A DNA stretch of 64,000 nt from Alphaproteobacteria bacterium (GCA_016794305.1 JAEUKN010000005.1:1-64000); one strand, 5' to 3'; positions 8,035 through 17,513 are shown, counted from the first letter of the stretch. Notes: a model not told the origin generated them from the letters alone. Made by a program: numbers and translations.

Positions 8035-9528
8035 ATGATATTTAGCTGGAAAATTCTCAATCCCTGGCATTGGGTGCGCAAGATATTACCGCGCACGCTG
8101 CTCATGCGCTCGCTCCTCATCATCACCTTGCCGATTTTATTGTTGCAAATTGTGGTGATGTCGGTGTTTGTGGATAATCACTGGCGAAAGATCACATCGC
8201 GCTTGGCCTTTAGTGTGGCGGGGGAGGTGGCGATTTTCGCCGATGAACTCGACTCCGCCAACACCACCCATGTGGACCAGCAAAAACTGGATGTGATTGC
8301 CAACTATGCGGCCCAGAATTTGGATTTATTGGTGAGTTTTGAGGAAAACGCCCGCATTAACCCTGAGGTCAATACGCGCGGTGCATGGGAAAAATTCACG
8401 GTGGCTGCGCTCTCTAAGGCGATACGTGAGCAAGTGCGCAGGCCCTATAGCCTCTCGGTTTCGGACGCGGATGATTGGGTGAATATCGGCATTCAACTTG
8501 ATAATGGCGTGCTCAGGGTTCTCGCGTTGGACCGGCGTTTATTTTCTTCGTCGGCCTATATTTTCCTGTTCTGGGTGTGGGGGAGTTCATTGATTTTACT
8601 CACGATTGCGATTGTGTTTATGCGCAATCAGATTAAGCCGATCAAACGCTTGGCTTGGGCGGCGGAGCATATGGGGATGGGGCGTGAGATTATGCCGTTT
8701 AAACCCGAAGGCGCGCGCGAAGTTCGTCAGGCAGGTAAGGCGTTTTTAGAAATGCATGACCGCATCACGCGCCAGATTGAACAACGCACGATTATGTTGG
8801 CGGGGATTTCGCATGATCTGCGCACGCCGCTCACAAGGCTCAAATTGGGGCTTTCGCTGATGGGCACAAAGGCAAATGATATGAGGACGGGAAGTGCTGG
8901 AGAGAGTGAGGAGATTGCCGCACTTGAGCAAGATATCGTGGATATGGAGCGGATGATTAACAGTTATCTTGATTTTGTGCGACTCGAAAACCAATCCGAA
9001 CAAAGCGAATCTTTCGACATGGCGCAATTGCTGCAAAAACTATGCGAACAAGCGCGCCGTCAGGCCCAAAGCCAGAATAAATCGCTGGAAATTCTTGAGG
9101 ATATACCGCAATCCATTGATTTTTACGGGCGGCCGCTCTCACTGGAACGGGCAATAGCCAATGTGATCGGCAATGCGGTGAAATACGGCACGATTGTGAG
9201 CGTGCGGGCAACAGAAAAGGTTGCACAAAAACAGGACCCAAAATCGGATCAAATAGGCGGCAAAAAATACGTTCGCATTGAAATTGAAGATAACGGAATC
9301 GGGATTCCGCATGATAAATATGACGATGTTTTTAAACCGTTTTTCAGGCTCGATCCCGCGCGATCCGTCGCGCGGTCCGCTAATGGCGGCGGAGTCGGGC
9401 TGGGTTTATGCATCACGCGCGATATTATTCATCGCCATGGCGGAACGATTGAATTGGCTGGTGCTGAAGGTGGGGGACTCAGGGTTATTTTATCCCTCCC
9501 GATTATGACTCAAAATCTGTTGGGCTAG
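8035..9528 (+). CDS. EnvZ-like sensor histidine kinase
   Basis: This 497-residue inner-membrane kinase has a transmembrane segment near residues 20-48, a periplasmic domain of about 130 residues, a second segment near 177-200 and a HAMP region. A HisKA domain with His260 (GISHDLRTPLTRLK) and an HATPase domain (NVIGNAVKYG, DNGIGIP, GGGVGLGL) complete it. The layout matches EnvZ and related kinases, and the OmpR-type regulator upstream is the likely partner. The start lies only 27 bp after a 146-bp palindromic element, so the repeat may influence how much kinase is made. The last 39 bp overlap the convergent dusA gene. Confidence 0.92.
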   Translation: MIFSWKILNPWHWVRKILPRTLLMRSLLIITLPILLLQIVVMSVFVDNHWRKITSRLAFSVAGEVAIFADELDSANTTHVDQQKLDVIANYAAQNLDLLVSFEENARINPEVNTRGAWEKFTVAALSKAIREQVRRPYSLSVSDADDWVNIGIQLDNGVLRVLALDRRLFSSSAYIFLFWVWGSSLILLTIAIVFMRNQIKPIKRLAWAAEHMGMGREIMPFKPEGAREVRQAGKAFLEMHDRITRQIEQRTIMLAGISHDLRTPLTRLKLGLSLMGTKANDMRTGSAGESEEIAALEQDIVDMERMINSYLDFVRLENQSEQSESFDMAQLLQKLCEQARRQAQSQNKSLEILEDIPQSIDFYGRPLSLERAIANVIGNAVKYGTIVSVRATEKVAQKQDPKSDQIGGKKYVRIEIEDNGIGIPHDKYDDVFKPFFRLDPARSVARSANGGGVGLGLCITRDIIHRHGGTIELAGAEGGGLRVILSLPIMTQNLLG

Positions 9529-10500
9529 AGGCATGATAAAATCATGCGCATTGGTGGCCGCATGTGCTTCACCGCCCAGGATTCTGCGCCATGTTTTGGC
9601 CCCCGCCATACCGTTAAACAACCCCAACATATGGCGCGTGATTGATTTAATTGGCGTACCTGAATGTGTATCTGTTTGGGCTGCGCGTTCCGTCATATAC
9701 TCACACATTTTTTCCAGAATTTTCAGGCGACAGGGGAGGGGAGTTTGATAAATTTCATGCTCTAACTCCGCAATAAACCACGGATTTTGATAGGCCTCGC
9801 GCCCAATCATCACCCCGTCGAAAATTTCTAAATGATCCCGCACATGCTGAACGGTTTTAATGCCGCCGTTTAAAATGACCTTAACGCCGTATTCATGCTT
9901 GATCAAGGCGGGAAGTTTATAATCAAGCGGCGGAATCTCGCGGTTTTCTTTGGGGGACAGGCCCTTGAGCCAGGCCTTGCGAGCGTGAATGATAAACATA
10001 TCGCATCCGACCGCGACCAAATTTTCCACAAATTTTCGCAACATGATTTCGGGGGGCGCATCATCAATTCCAATGCGGCATTTGACTGTAACCGGTATGC
10101 CGGTCGCGTTCTGCATTTCTTTGATGCAATCAGCCACTAAGGACGGTTCAGCCATTAAACAAGCCCCGAATTTTCCTTGCTGCACTCGGTCACTGGGGCA
10201 TCCGCAATTGAGGTTAATGGCATCATATCCCGCATCGGCACCGATTTTGGCGGCGCGGGCTAATTGGGCCGGATCGCTACCGCCCAGTTGCAACACAACA
10301 GGATGTTCAGCGTTTGAGAATCCCAACAGCCGCTCTTGATCCCCATGCAAAATCGCCGGCGCCGTGATCATTTCGGTATAAAGCACAGCATGCGGCGATA
10401 ATTGCCGATGAAAATATCGGCAATGGCGATCGGTCCAGTCGATCATTGGGGCAATGCTTAGAACCTGATTATCATCCCTACTGCGACTTTGGCTTTTCAC
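9490..10500 (-). CDS. dusA: tRNA-dihydrouridine synthase DusA
   Basis: This FMN enzyme reduces uridines 20/20a in the tRNA D-loop. The DusA-specific N-terminus SIAPMIDWTDRHCRYF, the catalytic Cys region NLNCGCPSDRVQQGKFGACL and the FMN-binding NGGIKT and MIGREAYQNPW motifs are all present. The start is uncertain. The GTG at 10500 gives about 13 residues before the conserved block, close to the usual length, while a TTG at 10569 is also in frame. Both lie inside a family B palindromic repeat, so the repeat appears to supply the start codon and the first residues. The 3' end overlaps the convergent kinase gene by 39 bp. Confidence 0.9.
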   Translation of the reverse strand: MKSQSRSRDDNQVLSIAPMIDWTDRHCRYFHRQLSPHAVLYTEMITAPAILHGDQERLLGFSNAEHPVVLQLGGSDPAQLARAAKIGADAGYDAINLNCGCPSDRVQQGKFGACLMAEPSLVADCIKEMQNATGIPVTVKCRIGIDDAPPEIMLRKFVENLVAVGCDMFIIHARKAWLKGLSPKENREIPPLDYKLPALIKHEYGVKVILNGGIKTVQHVRDHLEIFDGVMIGREAYQNPWFIAELEHEIYQTPLPCRLKILEKMCEYMTERAAQTDTHSGTPIKSITRHMLGLFNGMAGAKTWRRILGGEAHAATNAHDFIMPLAQQILSHNREG

Positions 10501-10605
10501 GGCATTTCTGCGCTTCCGCTCCTCACATACCCAAAAGCACGCTGCGGTACGGTTCTCGAAAAACCGCAAAAATCCTGCACCGCAGCGAGATTATAAATAG
10601 GTTCT
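10460..10605 (-). repeat. 146-bp palindromic element, family B, copy 1 (overlaps dusA start)
   Basis: This element aligns along its whole length with the copy at 20834-20980. It begins AGAACCTGATTATCATC and ends with a near-complement finishing AGGTTCT. On the minus strand it carries the hairpin module GCAGCGTG...TATGTGAGGAGCG (10517-10545), which is shared with family C. It covers the upstream region and first codons of dusA. Confidence 0.8.
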
Positions 10606-10623
10606 AAGGGGCTTAACAAATCT

Positions 10624-11316
10624 CTATTGGCCTGAACCGCTTTGGGATTTTAGGAAATTCGAGAAATCAAAATTCGACAAATCATTTTTGGCTTTGGAGC
10701 TTTGAAGGTCATAGGAATTATTACCATGAGAATCAGAAACCGGTGATGCTTCGCTGCCATTCTCGCCTTGGGAATCAGGGGCTGCCTTGCGATATTTTTC
10801 CACCATTTTTTCCAACTCGGCATAACTGCAAAGCCCGATTTCGCATGGGTTGCGCGGGGTAATAATGCTGGCGTTGGCATGGCTGCGATCCCGCACCATT
10901 TGGATGGTGGGTTTTGTGGTGCCGATCAATTTGCAAATTTGTGCATCGGGAATTTCGCCGTGATGTTTGAGCAAATAAGCAATCGCATCCGGTTTATCAT
11001 TGCGACGTGCCACGGGCGTATAACGTGGGCCTTTCCCGCGGGCTTTCAGGGCAGGGCCTTCGCGTTTGGTGATTCGCAATTCGGCTTCGGGATCTTTTTC
11101 GCAACGCTCAATTTCCGCGGCCGTTAATTCGCCGCATTGAATCGGGCTTTCGCCAATGATTCCGCGCCCGACCTCTTCATCGGCATAGGCCTGAATCTCC
11201 ACCACGTGAAGGCCGGTATATTCCGCAATTTGCTCAAATGACAGGGCAGTGTTATCAATCAACCACACTGCGCTTGCCTTAGGTTTCAAGGGTTTATTCA
11301 TCATAAGTTCAGCCAT
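10624..11316 (-). CDS. trcR: Cell-cycle transcriptional regulator TrcR (DUF1013)
   Basis: This 230-residue protein belongs to the DUF1013 family, found almost only in Alphaproteobacteria and annotated as cell-cycle regulator TrcR. The conserved body runs from about residue 10 (ASAVWLIDNTALSFEQIA) through helix-turn-helix-like segments to PRNPCEIGLCSYAELE near residue 165. The last 55 residues are a polar, Ser/Asn-rich tail without conservation. A strong GGAGG ribosome site lies 10 bp before the ATG. The role as a transcription factor is from the family; targets cannot be inferred. Confidence 0.85.
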   Translation of the reverse strand: MAELMMNKPLKPKASAVWLIDNTALSFEQIAEYTGLHVVEIQAYADEEVGRGIIGESPIQCGELTAAEIERCEKDPEAELRITKREGPALKARGKGPRYTPVARRNDKPDAIAYLLKHHGEIPDAQICKLIGTTKPTIQMVRDRSHANASIITPRNPCEIGLCSYAELEKMVEKYRKAAPDSQGENGSEASPVSDSHGNNSYDLQSSKAKNDLSNFDFSNFLKSQSGSGQ

Positions 11317-11490
11317 TTTTTAAAGACCTCCGGGAATTGTTACAAACATAAATTCTTGTTTCCGATCCGCCCCTCAGCGGACCCGTATGGTAAACTACCA
11401 TGAAGGGGAATTAAAGGACTATAGCTTTTTTCCATCACAAAGTATAGTTTTTTTGAAAAATTTTTAAATTTTGACAAAAAACCATCGGAA

Positions 11491-12552
11491 TTACGCCATT
11501 TTTTTTAAACTCAGCCGATCAAAAAGTTCGTTGTCATGCGTTGGCTCGGGGTTGGCCGCGGTGAGGAGTTTTTCGCCATAAAAGATAGAATTGGCCCCCG
11601 CCATAAAGCACAGGGCCTGCAGCTCATCGGACATTTGTTCGCGCCCCGCCGAAAGCCGGACCATGGATTTGGGCATCATAAGCCGCGCAATGGCAATGGT
11701 GCGCACAAAATCAAACGGATCAACATCTGCGCGCCCTTCAAGCGGTGTTCCGGGAATGGCGATGAGTTGGTTGATGGGAACCGATTCGGGCGCAGGGTCC
11801 ATATTTGCGAGCATCACAAGCATTTTGAGCCTGTCATCGTTCGACTCCCCCATGCCGATAATACCGCCGCAACAAACTTTTACGCCGCTATGGCGCACTT
11901 TTTCAAGGGTTTTTAGCCGATCATCCAAGGTGTGGGTGGTAATGATTTCGCTATAAAAATCTTTGGATGTATCAATATTATGATTGTAATAATCAAGCCC
12001 CGAGTCACGTAATTTTTCGGCCTGACCATCCTTGAGCATCCCCAATGTGACGCAGGTTTCAAGCCCTAGGCCCTTCACTGCTTCCACCATGGCGCAAACT
12101 TTGTCTAAATCCTCATCCCGTGGTCCGCGCCACGCCGCCCCCATGCAAAAACGCGTGCTTCCCAAATCTTTGGCGCGTTTTGCGGCCTTCACAACCTCGT
12201 CCACCTCCATCAACGGCTCTTTTTTAAGGCCGGTTTGATAATGCGCCGATTGGGGACAATAGGAGCAATTTTCAGGGCAGCTGCCGGTTTTAATGCTCAG
12301 CAATGTGCTGACCTGAATATCCCCGGCATCAAAATTTTCGCGGTGAATTTGCTGCGCCCGAAACATCAAATCCATAAAGGGTAAATCGAAAAGGGACTGC
12401 GCACGCTCCAGTGTCCAAGACGGGCTGTGGGCTTGGCCTTGGGCTTGGCCTTGGGTAAAAACTTCTGTCGCGTCTGAGTTGATTTCAGAACAATCGCAAG
12501 GCGAAGAACAGGATTTTCGAGAGAGGGCTTCCGGCATTTTTATTGCTTTCAA
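11491..12552 (-). CDS. bioB: Biotin synthase
   Basis: This radical SAM enzyme inserts sulfur into dethiobiotin. The [4Fe-4S] motif CPENCSYC (Cys92, Cys96, Cys99) and the conserved blocks [23 protein letters not shown] and [11 protein letters not shown] are present, together with the C-terminal [16 protein letters not shown]. At 353 residues it is near the usual length. The N-terminal 45 residues before WTLERAQ are extra, Cys-rich and contain a short repeat (QGQAQGQA) encoded by tandem DNA copies. The rest of the biotin operon is not in the window, so this copy stands alone. Confidence 0.96.
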   Translation of the reverse strand: MKAIKMPEALSRKSCSSPCDCSEINSDATEVFTQGQAQGQAHSPSWTLERAQSLFDLPFMDLMFRAQQIHRENFDAGDIQVSTLLSIKTGSCPENCSYCPQSAHYQTGLKKEPLMEVDEVVKAAKRAKDLGSTRFCMGAAWRGPRDEDLDKVCAMVEAVKGLGLETCVTLGMLKDGQAEKLRDSGLDYYNHNIDTSKDFYSEIITTHTLDDRLKTLEKVRHSGVKVCCGGIIGMGESNDDRLKMLVMLANMDPAPESVPINQLIAIPGTPLEGRADVDPFDFVRTIAIARLMMPKSMVRLSAGREQMSDELQALCFMAGANSIFYGEKLLTAANPEPTHDNELFDRLSLKKMA

Positions 12553-12650
12553 TTAATTTCATTCAATTGGTTTTTACCAAAACTTGATTGATAATGCGAA
12601 GTTATTTTTTTAAAACACTCCCATAAAACACTTTTAAGCGAATAAATTTA

Positions 12651-12679
12651 TTGACAATAAAGGAGTAACAGGTTAGAAC
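12651..12679 (+). promoter_or_regulatory. Predicted sigma-70 promoter of rplJ-rplL
   Basis: A perfect -35 hexamer TTGACA at 12651-12656 is followed after 17 bp by TAGAAC (12674-12679). It would give a leader of roughly 250 nt before rplJ. It explains how the two ribosomal genes are expressed although no rplKA genes lie upstream. Confidence 0.5.
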
Positions 12680-12699
12680 CACTTCATTCCTGTCCAAGA

Positions 12700-12934
12700 C
12701 TGCAGGTTTTCAAGGCGGCTATGTTGTCCTGAAAATAAAGGAATTCCACCTGCGAATTCTACCTGCATAGACTAGGCCGTTGCTTGATCCGCGTTTGCGG
12801 CTCTTTTGCATGGTTTATGATGTTTTGGCGGGCGGCTGTGAGTGATCATAGTCGCTATTTTTGTGCCGAAATTTGAGTCGGTACAGCAAAATAGAATATA
12901 TGGAATTTTTATTGTTAACCAAGGAGATAGGGCG
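12700..12934 (+). promoter_or_regulatory. Probable L10 leader (autoregulatory 5' UTR of rplJ)
   Basis: The long untranslated stretch before rplJ contains a region able to fold near 12740-12850, including ACCTGCATAGAC. This is in the place where bacterial rplJ mRNAs carry the L10(L12)4 binding site for feedback control. A good AAGGAG site precedes the ATG. Assignment rests on position and a loose resemblance, not on a covariance model. The remainder of the 12553-12934 gap holds the promoter and nothing else evident. Confidence 0.4.
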
Positions 12935-13435
12935 ATGAATCGCGCTGAAAAACAGACGGAGATTGATACTCTGAAGTCCGGTTTGGACAAATCAGAAATC
13001 CTGATCGTCACTCACAATACCGGCATGACGGTTGCGCAAGTGACCGAATTGCGTAAGGGGCTGCGCGCGCAGGGTGCACGTTACAAGGTCACCAAAAACA
13101 CGTTGGCGAAAATCGCTGTGAAAGGCACAAAATACGAATCTGTCAGTGATTTATTGACAGGTCCGACGGGGCTTTCCACCACCAATGAAGAGCCATTGGT
13201 CGTTGCCAAAACCGTTCACGAATATGCCAAAAAATTCAATGGAAAATTGGTGATTTTGGGCGGTTATTTCGGCGATATGAAGCTTGATGCCGCGGGTGTT
13301 GAGCGTTTGGCAAAGCTGCCGACCCTCAACGAAATTCGTGGAACGTTGGTGGGGCTCATTCAGGCTCCTGCTGCGCAACTCGCACGTTTGGCCCAGGCCT
13401 ACGCAACCAAAGGATCGGAAGATCAGGCCGCGTAA
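12935..13435 (+). CDS. rplJ: 50S ribosomal protein L10
   Basis: L10 forms the base of the ribosomal stalk and anchors L7/L12 dimers. The sequence MNRAEKQTEIDTLKS, the YKVTKNTLAKIA region, the GPTGLS segment and the C-terminal helix for L7/L12 binding are present in 166 residues. The ATG at 12935 follows AAGGAG by 8 bp. An upstream in-frame extension lacks conservation. In most bacteria rplJ-rplL lies between rplKA and rpoBC, but here bioB lies upstream on the other strand and sucB downstream. Confidence 0.95.
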   Translation: MNRAEKQTEIDTLKSGLDKSEILIVTHNTGMTVAQVTELRKGLRAQGARYKVTKNTLAKIAVKGTKYESVSDLLTGPTGLSTTNEEPLVVAKTVHEYAKKFNGKLVILGGYFGDMKLDAAGVERLAKLPTLNEIRGTLVGLIQAPAAQLARLAQAYATKGSEDQAA

Positions 13436-13543
13436 TCATATTAATGGGGGCCGCGCGGTGTTTCGGGCGGTGCTAAAAACTACACAGACTATTTACAATT
13501 TGAATAACAATCCGTAGCTAATTTTTTTATAAGGAGATATATG

Positions 13544-13912
13544 ATGGCTGCTAATTTGGAAAAAATCGTTGAGGATTTGTCGGCTTTGACAGTGATCGAA
13601 GCGGCTGAACTCGCAAAACTATTGGAAGAAAAATGGGGCGTTTCTGCGGCTGCTCCTGTGGCTGTGGCTGCTGCGGGTGCTGCGGCTCCGGTTGAGGAAA
13701 AAGATTCATTTGATGTGATCCTCGAAGCCGCTGGCGACAACAAAATCAACGTAATTAAAGTTGTACGTGAAATCACCGGATTGGGTCTGAAAGAAGCCAA
13801 AGACTTGGTTGAAGGTGCGCCGAAACCTGTTAAAGAAGCTCTGCCGAAAGCCGAAGCCGAAGCATTGGTTAAAAAACTTCAAGAAGCCGGTGCAAAAGTT
13901 TCCGCGAAATAA
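13544..13912 (+). CDS. rplL: 50S ribosomal protein L7/L12
   Basis: This is the stalk protein that recruits translation GTPases. The N-terminal dimerisation helix ([17 protein letters not shown]), an Ala/Pro/Val-rich hinge (residues 36-50) and the C-terminal domain with the signature [20 protein letters not shown] are present. AAGGAG ends 7 bp before the ATG at 13544; an adjacent in-frame ATG at 13541 is less well spaced. The gene is 108 bp after rplJ and is followed by a clear terminator, so the operon consists of these two genes only. Confidence 0.95.
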   Translation: MAANLEKIVEDLSALTVIEAAELAKLLEEKWGVSAAAPVAVAAAGAAAPVEEKDSFDVILEAAGDNKINVIKVVREITGLGLKEAKDLVEGAPKPVKEALPKAEAEALVKKLQEAGAKVSAK

Positions 13913-13956
13913 TTTTTCGCTGCGAACAACGCTCGGAAATCTATTATTTTTAAACA

Positions 13957-13989
13957 ATCCCAAGGACACCGTCTTGGGATCGTTTTTTG
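13957..13989 (+). terminator. Rho-independent terminator after rplL
   Basis: A perfect 8-bp stem ATCCCAAG/CTTGGGAT with an 8-base loop is followed by CGTTTTTTG. It lies 45 bp after the rplL stop codon and ends the rplJ-rplL transcript before sucB. Confidence 0.85.
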
Positions 13990-14174
13990 TGTTCATTTTC
14001 TATTGCACTCTCGTTGCCCTTGTGATGGGGCTCGTGAAAAACGCACAAAAAAGCAAAAAATTTCAAAAGCTTGATCAAAACCACTTGATTTTTCGATCAG
14101 AAAAGTGAATGGTCTTTGGGTCAAATTTATTTTGCCAAAATTATTTTCTTAAAGCTATTCTCAAAGGTATTCTC

Positions 14175-15398
14175 ATGACGCAAATTCTTGTACCGACACT
14201 GGGTGAATCCGTTTCCGAAGCGATTATCTCTAAATGGATCAAAAAAGAAGGCGAGGCAGTGGCGGCGGATGAGCCGGTTTGCGAACTGGAAACTGATAAG
14301 GTCACGCTTGAGGTCAATGCACCTGCGGCGGGCGTTTTGAGCAAGATTGCGGCGCCTGAAGGCTCCACCGTGGGTGTTGGCGCGGTTTTGGGTGAAATCG
14401 CCGATGGTCAGGCCGCGAGCCCCAAGGCGGCTCCCGCAGCACAAAAAACTGAAGCAAAAACAGCCGCAACTCCCGCAGCAGCGCAACAGGGCGAAAAATT
14501 GGCTCCGTCCGTGCAAAAAATGGTTGGGGATAACAAACTCAATCCCGCCGAAATTGCCGGAAGCGGCAAAGATGGCCGTGTTACCAAAGGTGATGTGATT
14601 GCGCATATGGAGGCCCCAAAGGCGGCACCTGTGGCTCCCCCTGCAGCCCCGCAATCTCAACCTCAACCGGTGCCCACTGCCCCGCGTGCAGTGGGCCCGC
14701 GGGAAGAGCGGGTGAAAATGACACGGCTGCGCCAGCGTATTGCCCAGCGTTTGAAAGAAGCACAAAACACGGCCGCGATGCTCACGACGTTTAACGAGAT
14801 TGATATGACCGCCGTCATGGATTTGCGGAATAGTTATAAGGATGTGTTTGAGAAAAAACACGGCGTAAAACTTGGGTTTATGTCGTTTTTTGTCAAGGCC
14901 GCGGTGAATGCGCTGCGTGAAATTCCTGCCGTCAATGCGGAAATTAACAATGACGATATCATCTATAAAAATTATTATGATATTTCGGTCGCGGTGAGCA
15001 CGCCGCAAGGCTTAGTGGTGCCCGTGGTGAAGGATTGTGATGTCAAATCCATGGCCCAGATCGAAAAGGATATTGCCTCGCTCGGGACTCGCGCGCGCGA
15101 TGGAAAAATCACCGTGGATGAAATGACGGGCGGAACCTTTACCATTACCAATGGCGGGGTGTTCGGGTCGTTGATGTCCACCCCGATTATCAACCCGCCG
15201 CAGGTGGCTATTCTGGGGATGCACAAAACGCAAATGCGGCCGATGGTGATGCCGAATGGTGAGATTAAGGCGCGGCCGATGATGTATATCGCCCTGTCTT
15301 ATGACCACCGGATTATTGACGGGCGCGAAGCCGTGACATTCCTTGTGCGGATTAAAGAAGCTTTGGAAGACCCGCAACGCTTAATCCTTGAGGTTTAG
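14175..15398 (+). CDS. sucB: Dihydrolipoamide succinyltransferase (E2 of 2-oxoglutarate dehydrogenase)
   Basis: This is the E2 core of the 2-oxoglutarate dehydrogenase complex in the TCA cycle. It has an N-terminal lipoyl domain with the lipoylated Lys in ETDKVTLEV (about residue 43), an Ala/Pro linker, and a peripheral subunit-binding domain ([22 protein letters not shown] cut to its key part, residues 115-150). The catalytic domain ends with the active-site His/Asp motif [12 protein letters not shown]. At 407 residues it has the family's normal size. Neither sucA (E1) nor lpd (E3) is adjacent, which is unusual. The ATG at 14175 begins the conserved [12 protein letters not shown]. Confidence 0.93.
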   Translation: MTQILVPTLGESVSEAIISKWIKKEGEAVAADEPVCELETDKVTLEVNAPAAGVLSKIAAPEGSTVGVGAVLGEIADGQAASPKAAPAAQKTEAKTAATPAAAQQGEKLAPSVQKMVGDNKLNPAEIAGSGKDGRVTKGDVIAHMEAPKAAPVAPPAAPQSQPQPVPTAPRAVGPREERVKMTRLRQRIAQRLKEAQNTAAMLTTFNEIDMTAVMDLRNSYKDVFEKKHGVKLGFMSFFVKAAVNALREIPAVNAEINNDDIIYKNYYDISVAVSTPQGLVVPVVKDCDVKSMAQIEKDIASLGTRARDGKITVDEMTGGTFTITNGGVFGSLMSTPIINPPQVAILGMHKTQMRPMVMPNGEIKARPMMYIALSYDHRIIDGREAVTFLVRIKEALEDPQRLILEV

Positions 15399-15431
15399 GT
15401 GAAGCCTAGGGCGTAGAGGAAGTAGTTAAAA

Positions 15432-15962
15432 GTGCAGGCGATTGTTCGAACCCTTGAGCCATCGGATATTCCGCTGCTTTATCGCTGTGCCGGGTCGCAT
15501 ATCTCCGAACCTGATTATTTCGAACAATGTTACGAAGAAATCGTCCAAAATCGGCGTGTAACATTCTGGTTATTCATTGAAAAAAGCGGGGAGTCGGGGC
15601 AGGCGGAGCGAATCTGTGCCGGCTATGTCCATTATAATCGCGCACCGCTTTATGCTCCGTTTCGGCGGCTCAATATTCCGGAAATTCAAGATCTTTTTAT
15701 TGCACCGCCTTATAGGCGCGCCGGGCTTGCTAAAACGCTCATAATGCAGTGTGAGGATTTGGCGCGTCGCGAAGGCCATGGCGAGATTGGCATTGGTGTA
15801 GGGGTGGGGCAGGAATTTGGCCCCGCGCAGCGGCTTTATAACTCGCTGGGGTTTCATGCCGATGGGATGGGGGCAGTGTTTGAACGCCAAGCGATTCTCT
15901 CCGGTGCTCTTAAACCCGTTGATCACAGATTGTGTATTATGATGCTTAAGTCGCTGATTTGA
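15432..15962 (+). CDS. GNAT-family N-acetyltransferase
   Basis: This 176-residue protein has the GNAT fold pattern: motif A with the acetyl-CoA loop in IQDLFIAPPYRRAGLAKTL and the following helix, and motif B around RLYNSLGFHADG. The substrate is unknown. It starts with GTG at 15432, 33 bp after sucB, and may be cotranscribed with it. The end is followed by a 93-bp gap and two tiny genes. Confidence 0.8.
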   Translation: MQAIVRTLEPSDIPLLYRCAGSHISEPDYFEQCYEEIVQNRRVTFWLFIEKSGESGQAERICAGYVHYNRAPLYAPFRRLNIPEIQDLFIAPPYRRAGLAKTLIMQCEDLARREGHGEIGIGVGVGQEFGPAQRLYNSLGFHADGMGAVFERQAILSGALKPVDHRLCIMMLKSLI

Positions 15963-16055
15963 TCCCTAGATTAAGACTATTTTAGCATTTAAATGGAATA
16001 GTGAGTTTAGTTAAGTTCAGCGCAACAGGAATTAAGTTTATAAAGGAGAAATTTT

Positions 16056-16283
16056 ATGGCTCAACAAACATATGAATATAAAGTGATTATTTACCGCGAG
16101 GGGATTTTGGGATCAATTTTTCTGGCGGGATCCAAGGTTGATCCGGTGAGATTCTCTGAATTTTTAAATCGCAATGCCGCGGATGGGTGGGAAGTTGTGA
16201 CGATGGAGCGGGAAAGCCGCCGTACCCTTTTGTTTTTTAATCGCGAAGCATTTATGGTGATCATGAAAAGGGCTGTAAAATAA
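16056..16283 (+). CDS. Small DUF4177-like protein
   Basis: This 75-residue protein carries the pattern of DUF4177-type proteins: an N-terminal strand YEYKVIIYR, a central LNRNAADGWEVVTME stretch and a C-terminal strand. The function of the family is not known. A strong AAAGGAG site precedes the ATG. The next small membrane-protein gene begins 2 bp after its stop codon, so both are made from one message. Confidence 0.65.
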   Translation: MAQQTYEYKVIIYREGILGSIFLAGSKVDPVRFSEFLNRNAADGWEVVTMERESRRTLLFFNREAFMVIMKRAVK

Positions 16284-16285
16284 CT

Positions 16286-16501
16286 ATGTATAAAAAAGTT
16301 CTGGTCGCGATCATTGGATTGGTTATTGCGGGTGCCCTATTGACCATCGGGCAAATCTGGGGGCCGCTTTTAAGCGGTGATATCTATTATAAAATCATTG
16401 TGACACTTGTGATTATCGTTATCATATTGGGGCTTATTTTGGCCGTTTCTAGCGATCTCGGCCAACACAAGAAGCTCAAAGACGATAATTATTTGGATTA
16501 G
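16286..16501 (+). CDS. Small membrane protein of unknown function
   Basis: This 71-residue protein has two predicted membrane segments (about residues 5-27 and 34-57) and a short charged tail. No family is recognised. It is tightly linked to the DUF4177-like gene just upstream, from which its translation is probably coupled. Confidence 0.6.
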   Translation: MYKKVLVAIIGLVIAGALLTIGQIWGPLLSGDIYYKIIVTLVIIVIILGLILAVSSDLGQHKKLKDDNYLD

Positions 16502-16667
16502 TCAGCTCCCGAGTATAGCCAGATATAAATTCTATAAATGATCATTTTATACCGTCTTGGTTATGGTATGCGGGGTTGGTGCGTGCCCCTCTTGCCATGC
16601 ATCATGTGGTCGTTGTTAACATACTGAAAAAATTGAAGGATGAAGAAATCTTAATCATTTTTTAGTC

Positions 16668-16696
16668 TTTACATGCGACATTCAGTCGTCTATTTT
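16668..16696 (+). promoter_or_regulatory. Predicted promoter of ompW-like gene
   Basis: TTTACA (16668-16673) and TATTTT (16691-16696) are separated by exactly 17 bp. The start point would lie about 60 bp before the OmpW ATG, ahead of a good ribosome-binding site (CAGGTGGAG). Confidence 0.5.
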
Positions 16697-16765
16697 TATG
16701 CTGCTTTCGGGCGCATAGTATCAACGTAAAACCTATTTTTGATCCTTTAATCAGGTGGAGAAATC

Positions 16766-17434
16766 ATGAAAAAACTACTTTTAACAGCTGCTTTGGCTGC
16801 ACTTATTCCGGCATCGGCAATGGCTGATAGCCATGGAACCTTCAAAAAATCAGCGGGCGACATTCTTGTCCGTGGCCGTGCGATTGCGGTTGTCCCCAGT
16901 GAGAATGTTGACTTATCCGGGGCCGTGTCCGGAAGTGACATGCTTTCAATCGACAATCAAGTCGTTCCTGAGTTGGATTTTACTTATTTCCTGACCGATA
17001 ACATTGCGTTGGAATTAATTGCCGCAGTTACACCGCATGAGATGAACGGACGCAAAGCCCTTTCGGGAGTGGATTTTGGTAAAGTTTGGCTCTTGCCGCC
17101 AACCTTGACCTTGCAATATCACTTTGATCCAATCGAACAAGTCGCCAATATCAGCCCCTATATCGGTGCCGGTGTGAACTATACGCATTTCTTTAATGCT
17201 GATGGATGGGATGAAGCTGTGATTGAAGATGAAGATTTCGACTCAAGCTTTGGCGGCGCATTACAGGCCGGGGTGGATGTTCCGCTCTCTGGTAACTGGG
17301 TGTTCAACGCTGACGTGAAAAAAATCTGGATTAATTCGGATGCCACAGTAACCCTCGTCGGCGGTTCAAAAGTGAATGCTGATGCCGATATTAATCCTTG
17401 GGTTGTTGGGGTTGGTTTGGGATATAAATTCTAA
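16766..17434 (+). CDS. OmpW-family outer membrane protein
   Basis: This 222-residue beta-barrel protein starts with a signal peptide cleaved after about residue 21 (ASAMA-DS). The mature part has alternating strands, the OmpW pattern PTLTLQYHF and PYIGAGVNYTHF, and ends with the outer-membrane signature aromatic residue (GLGYKF). OmpW forms an eight-stranded barrel with a narrow hydrophobic channel. The gene has its own promoter and is followed by a bidirectional hairpin. Confidence 0.88.
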   Translation: MKKLLLTAALAALIPASAMADSHGTFKKSAGDILVRGRAIAVVPSENVDLSGAVSGSDMLSIDNQVVPELDFTYFLTDNIALELIAAVTPHEMNGRKALSGVDFGKVWLLPPTLTLQYHFDPIEQVANISPYIGAGVNYTHFFNADGWDEAVIEDEDFDSSFGGALQAGVDVPLSGNWVFNADVKKIWINSDATVTLVGGSKVNADADINPWVVGVGLGYKF

Positions 17435-17487
17435 TCTTTTACCAGTATAGCACTGGCAAACACCCAAAAGTTTTATGTGTATTTGAA

Positions 17488-17513
17488 GAGCGCATTGAAA
17501 ATATGCGCTCTTT
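17488..17513. terminator. Hairpin terminator between ompW and carB
   Basis: Perfect stem GAGCGCAT/ATGCGCTC with a 7-base loop, followed by TTTACATTT on the plus strand. It lies between convergent genes and could serve ompW and, less clearly, carB. Confidence 0.6.

Noticed and set aside
14127-15008. Long open frame (293 codons) on the strand opposite sucB
   Set aside because: It lies wholly within the well-supported sucB gene. Its translation is rich in Arg, His and Cys without family features, as expected for an antisense shadow.
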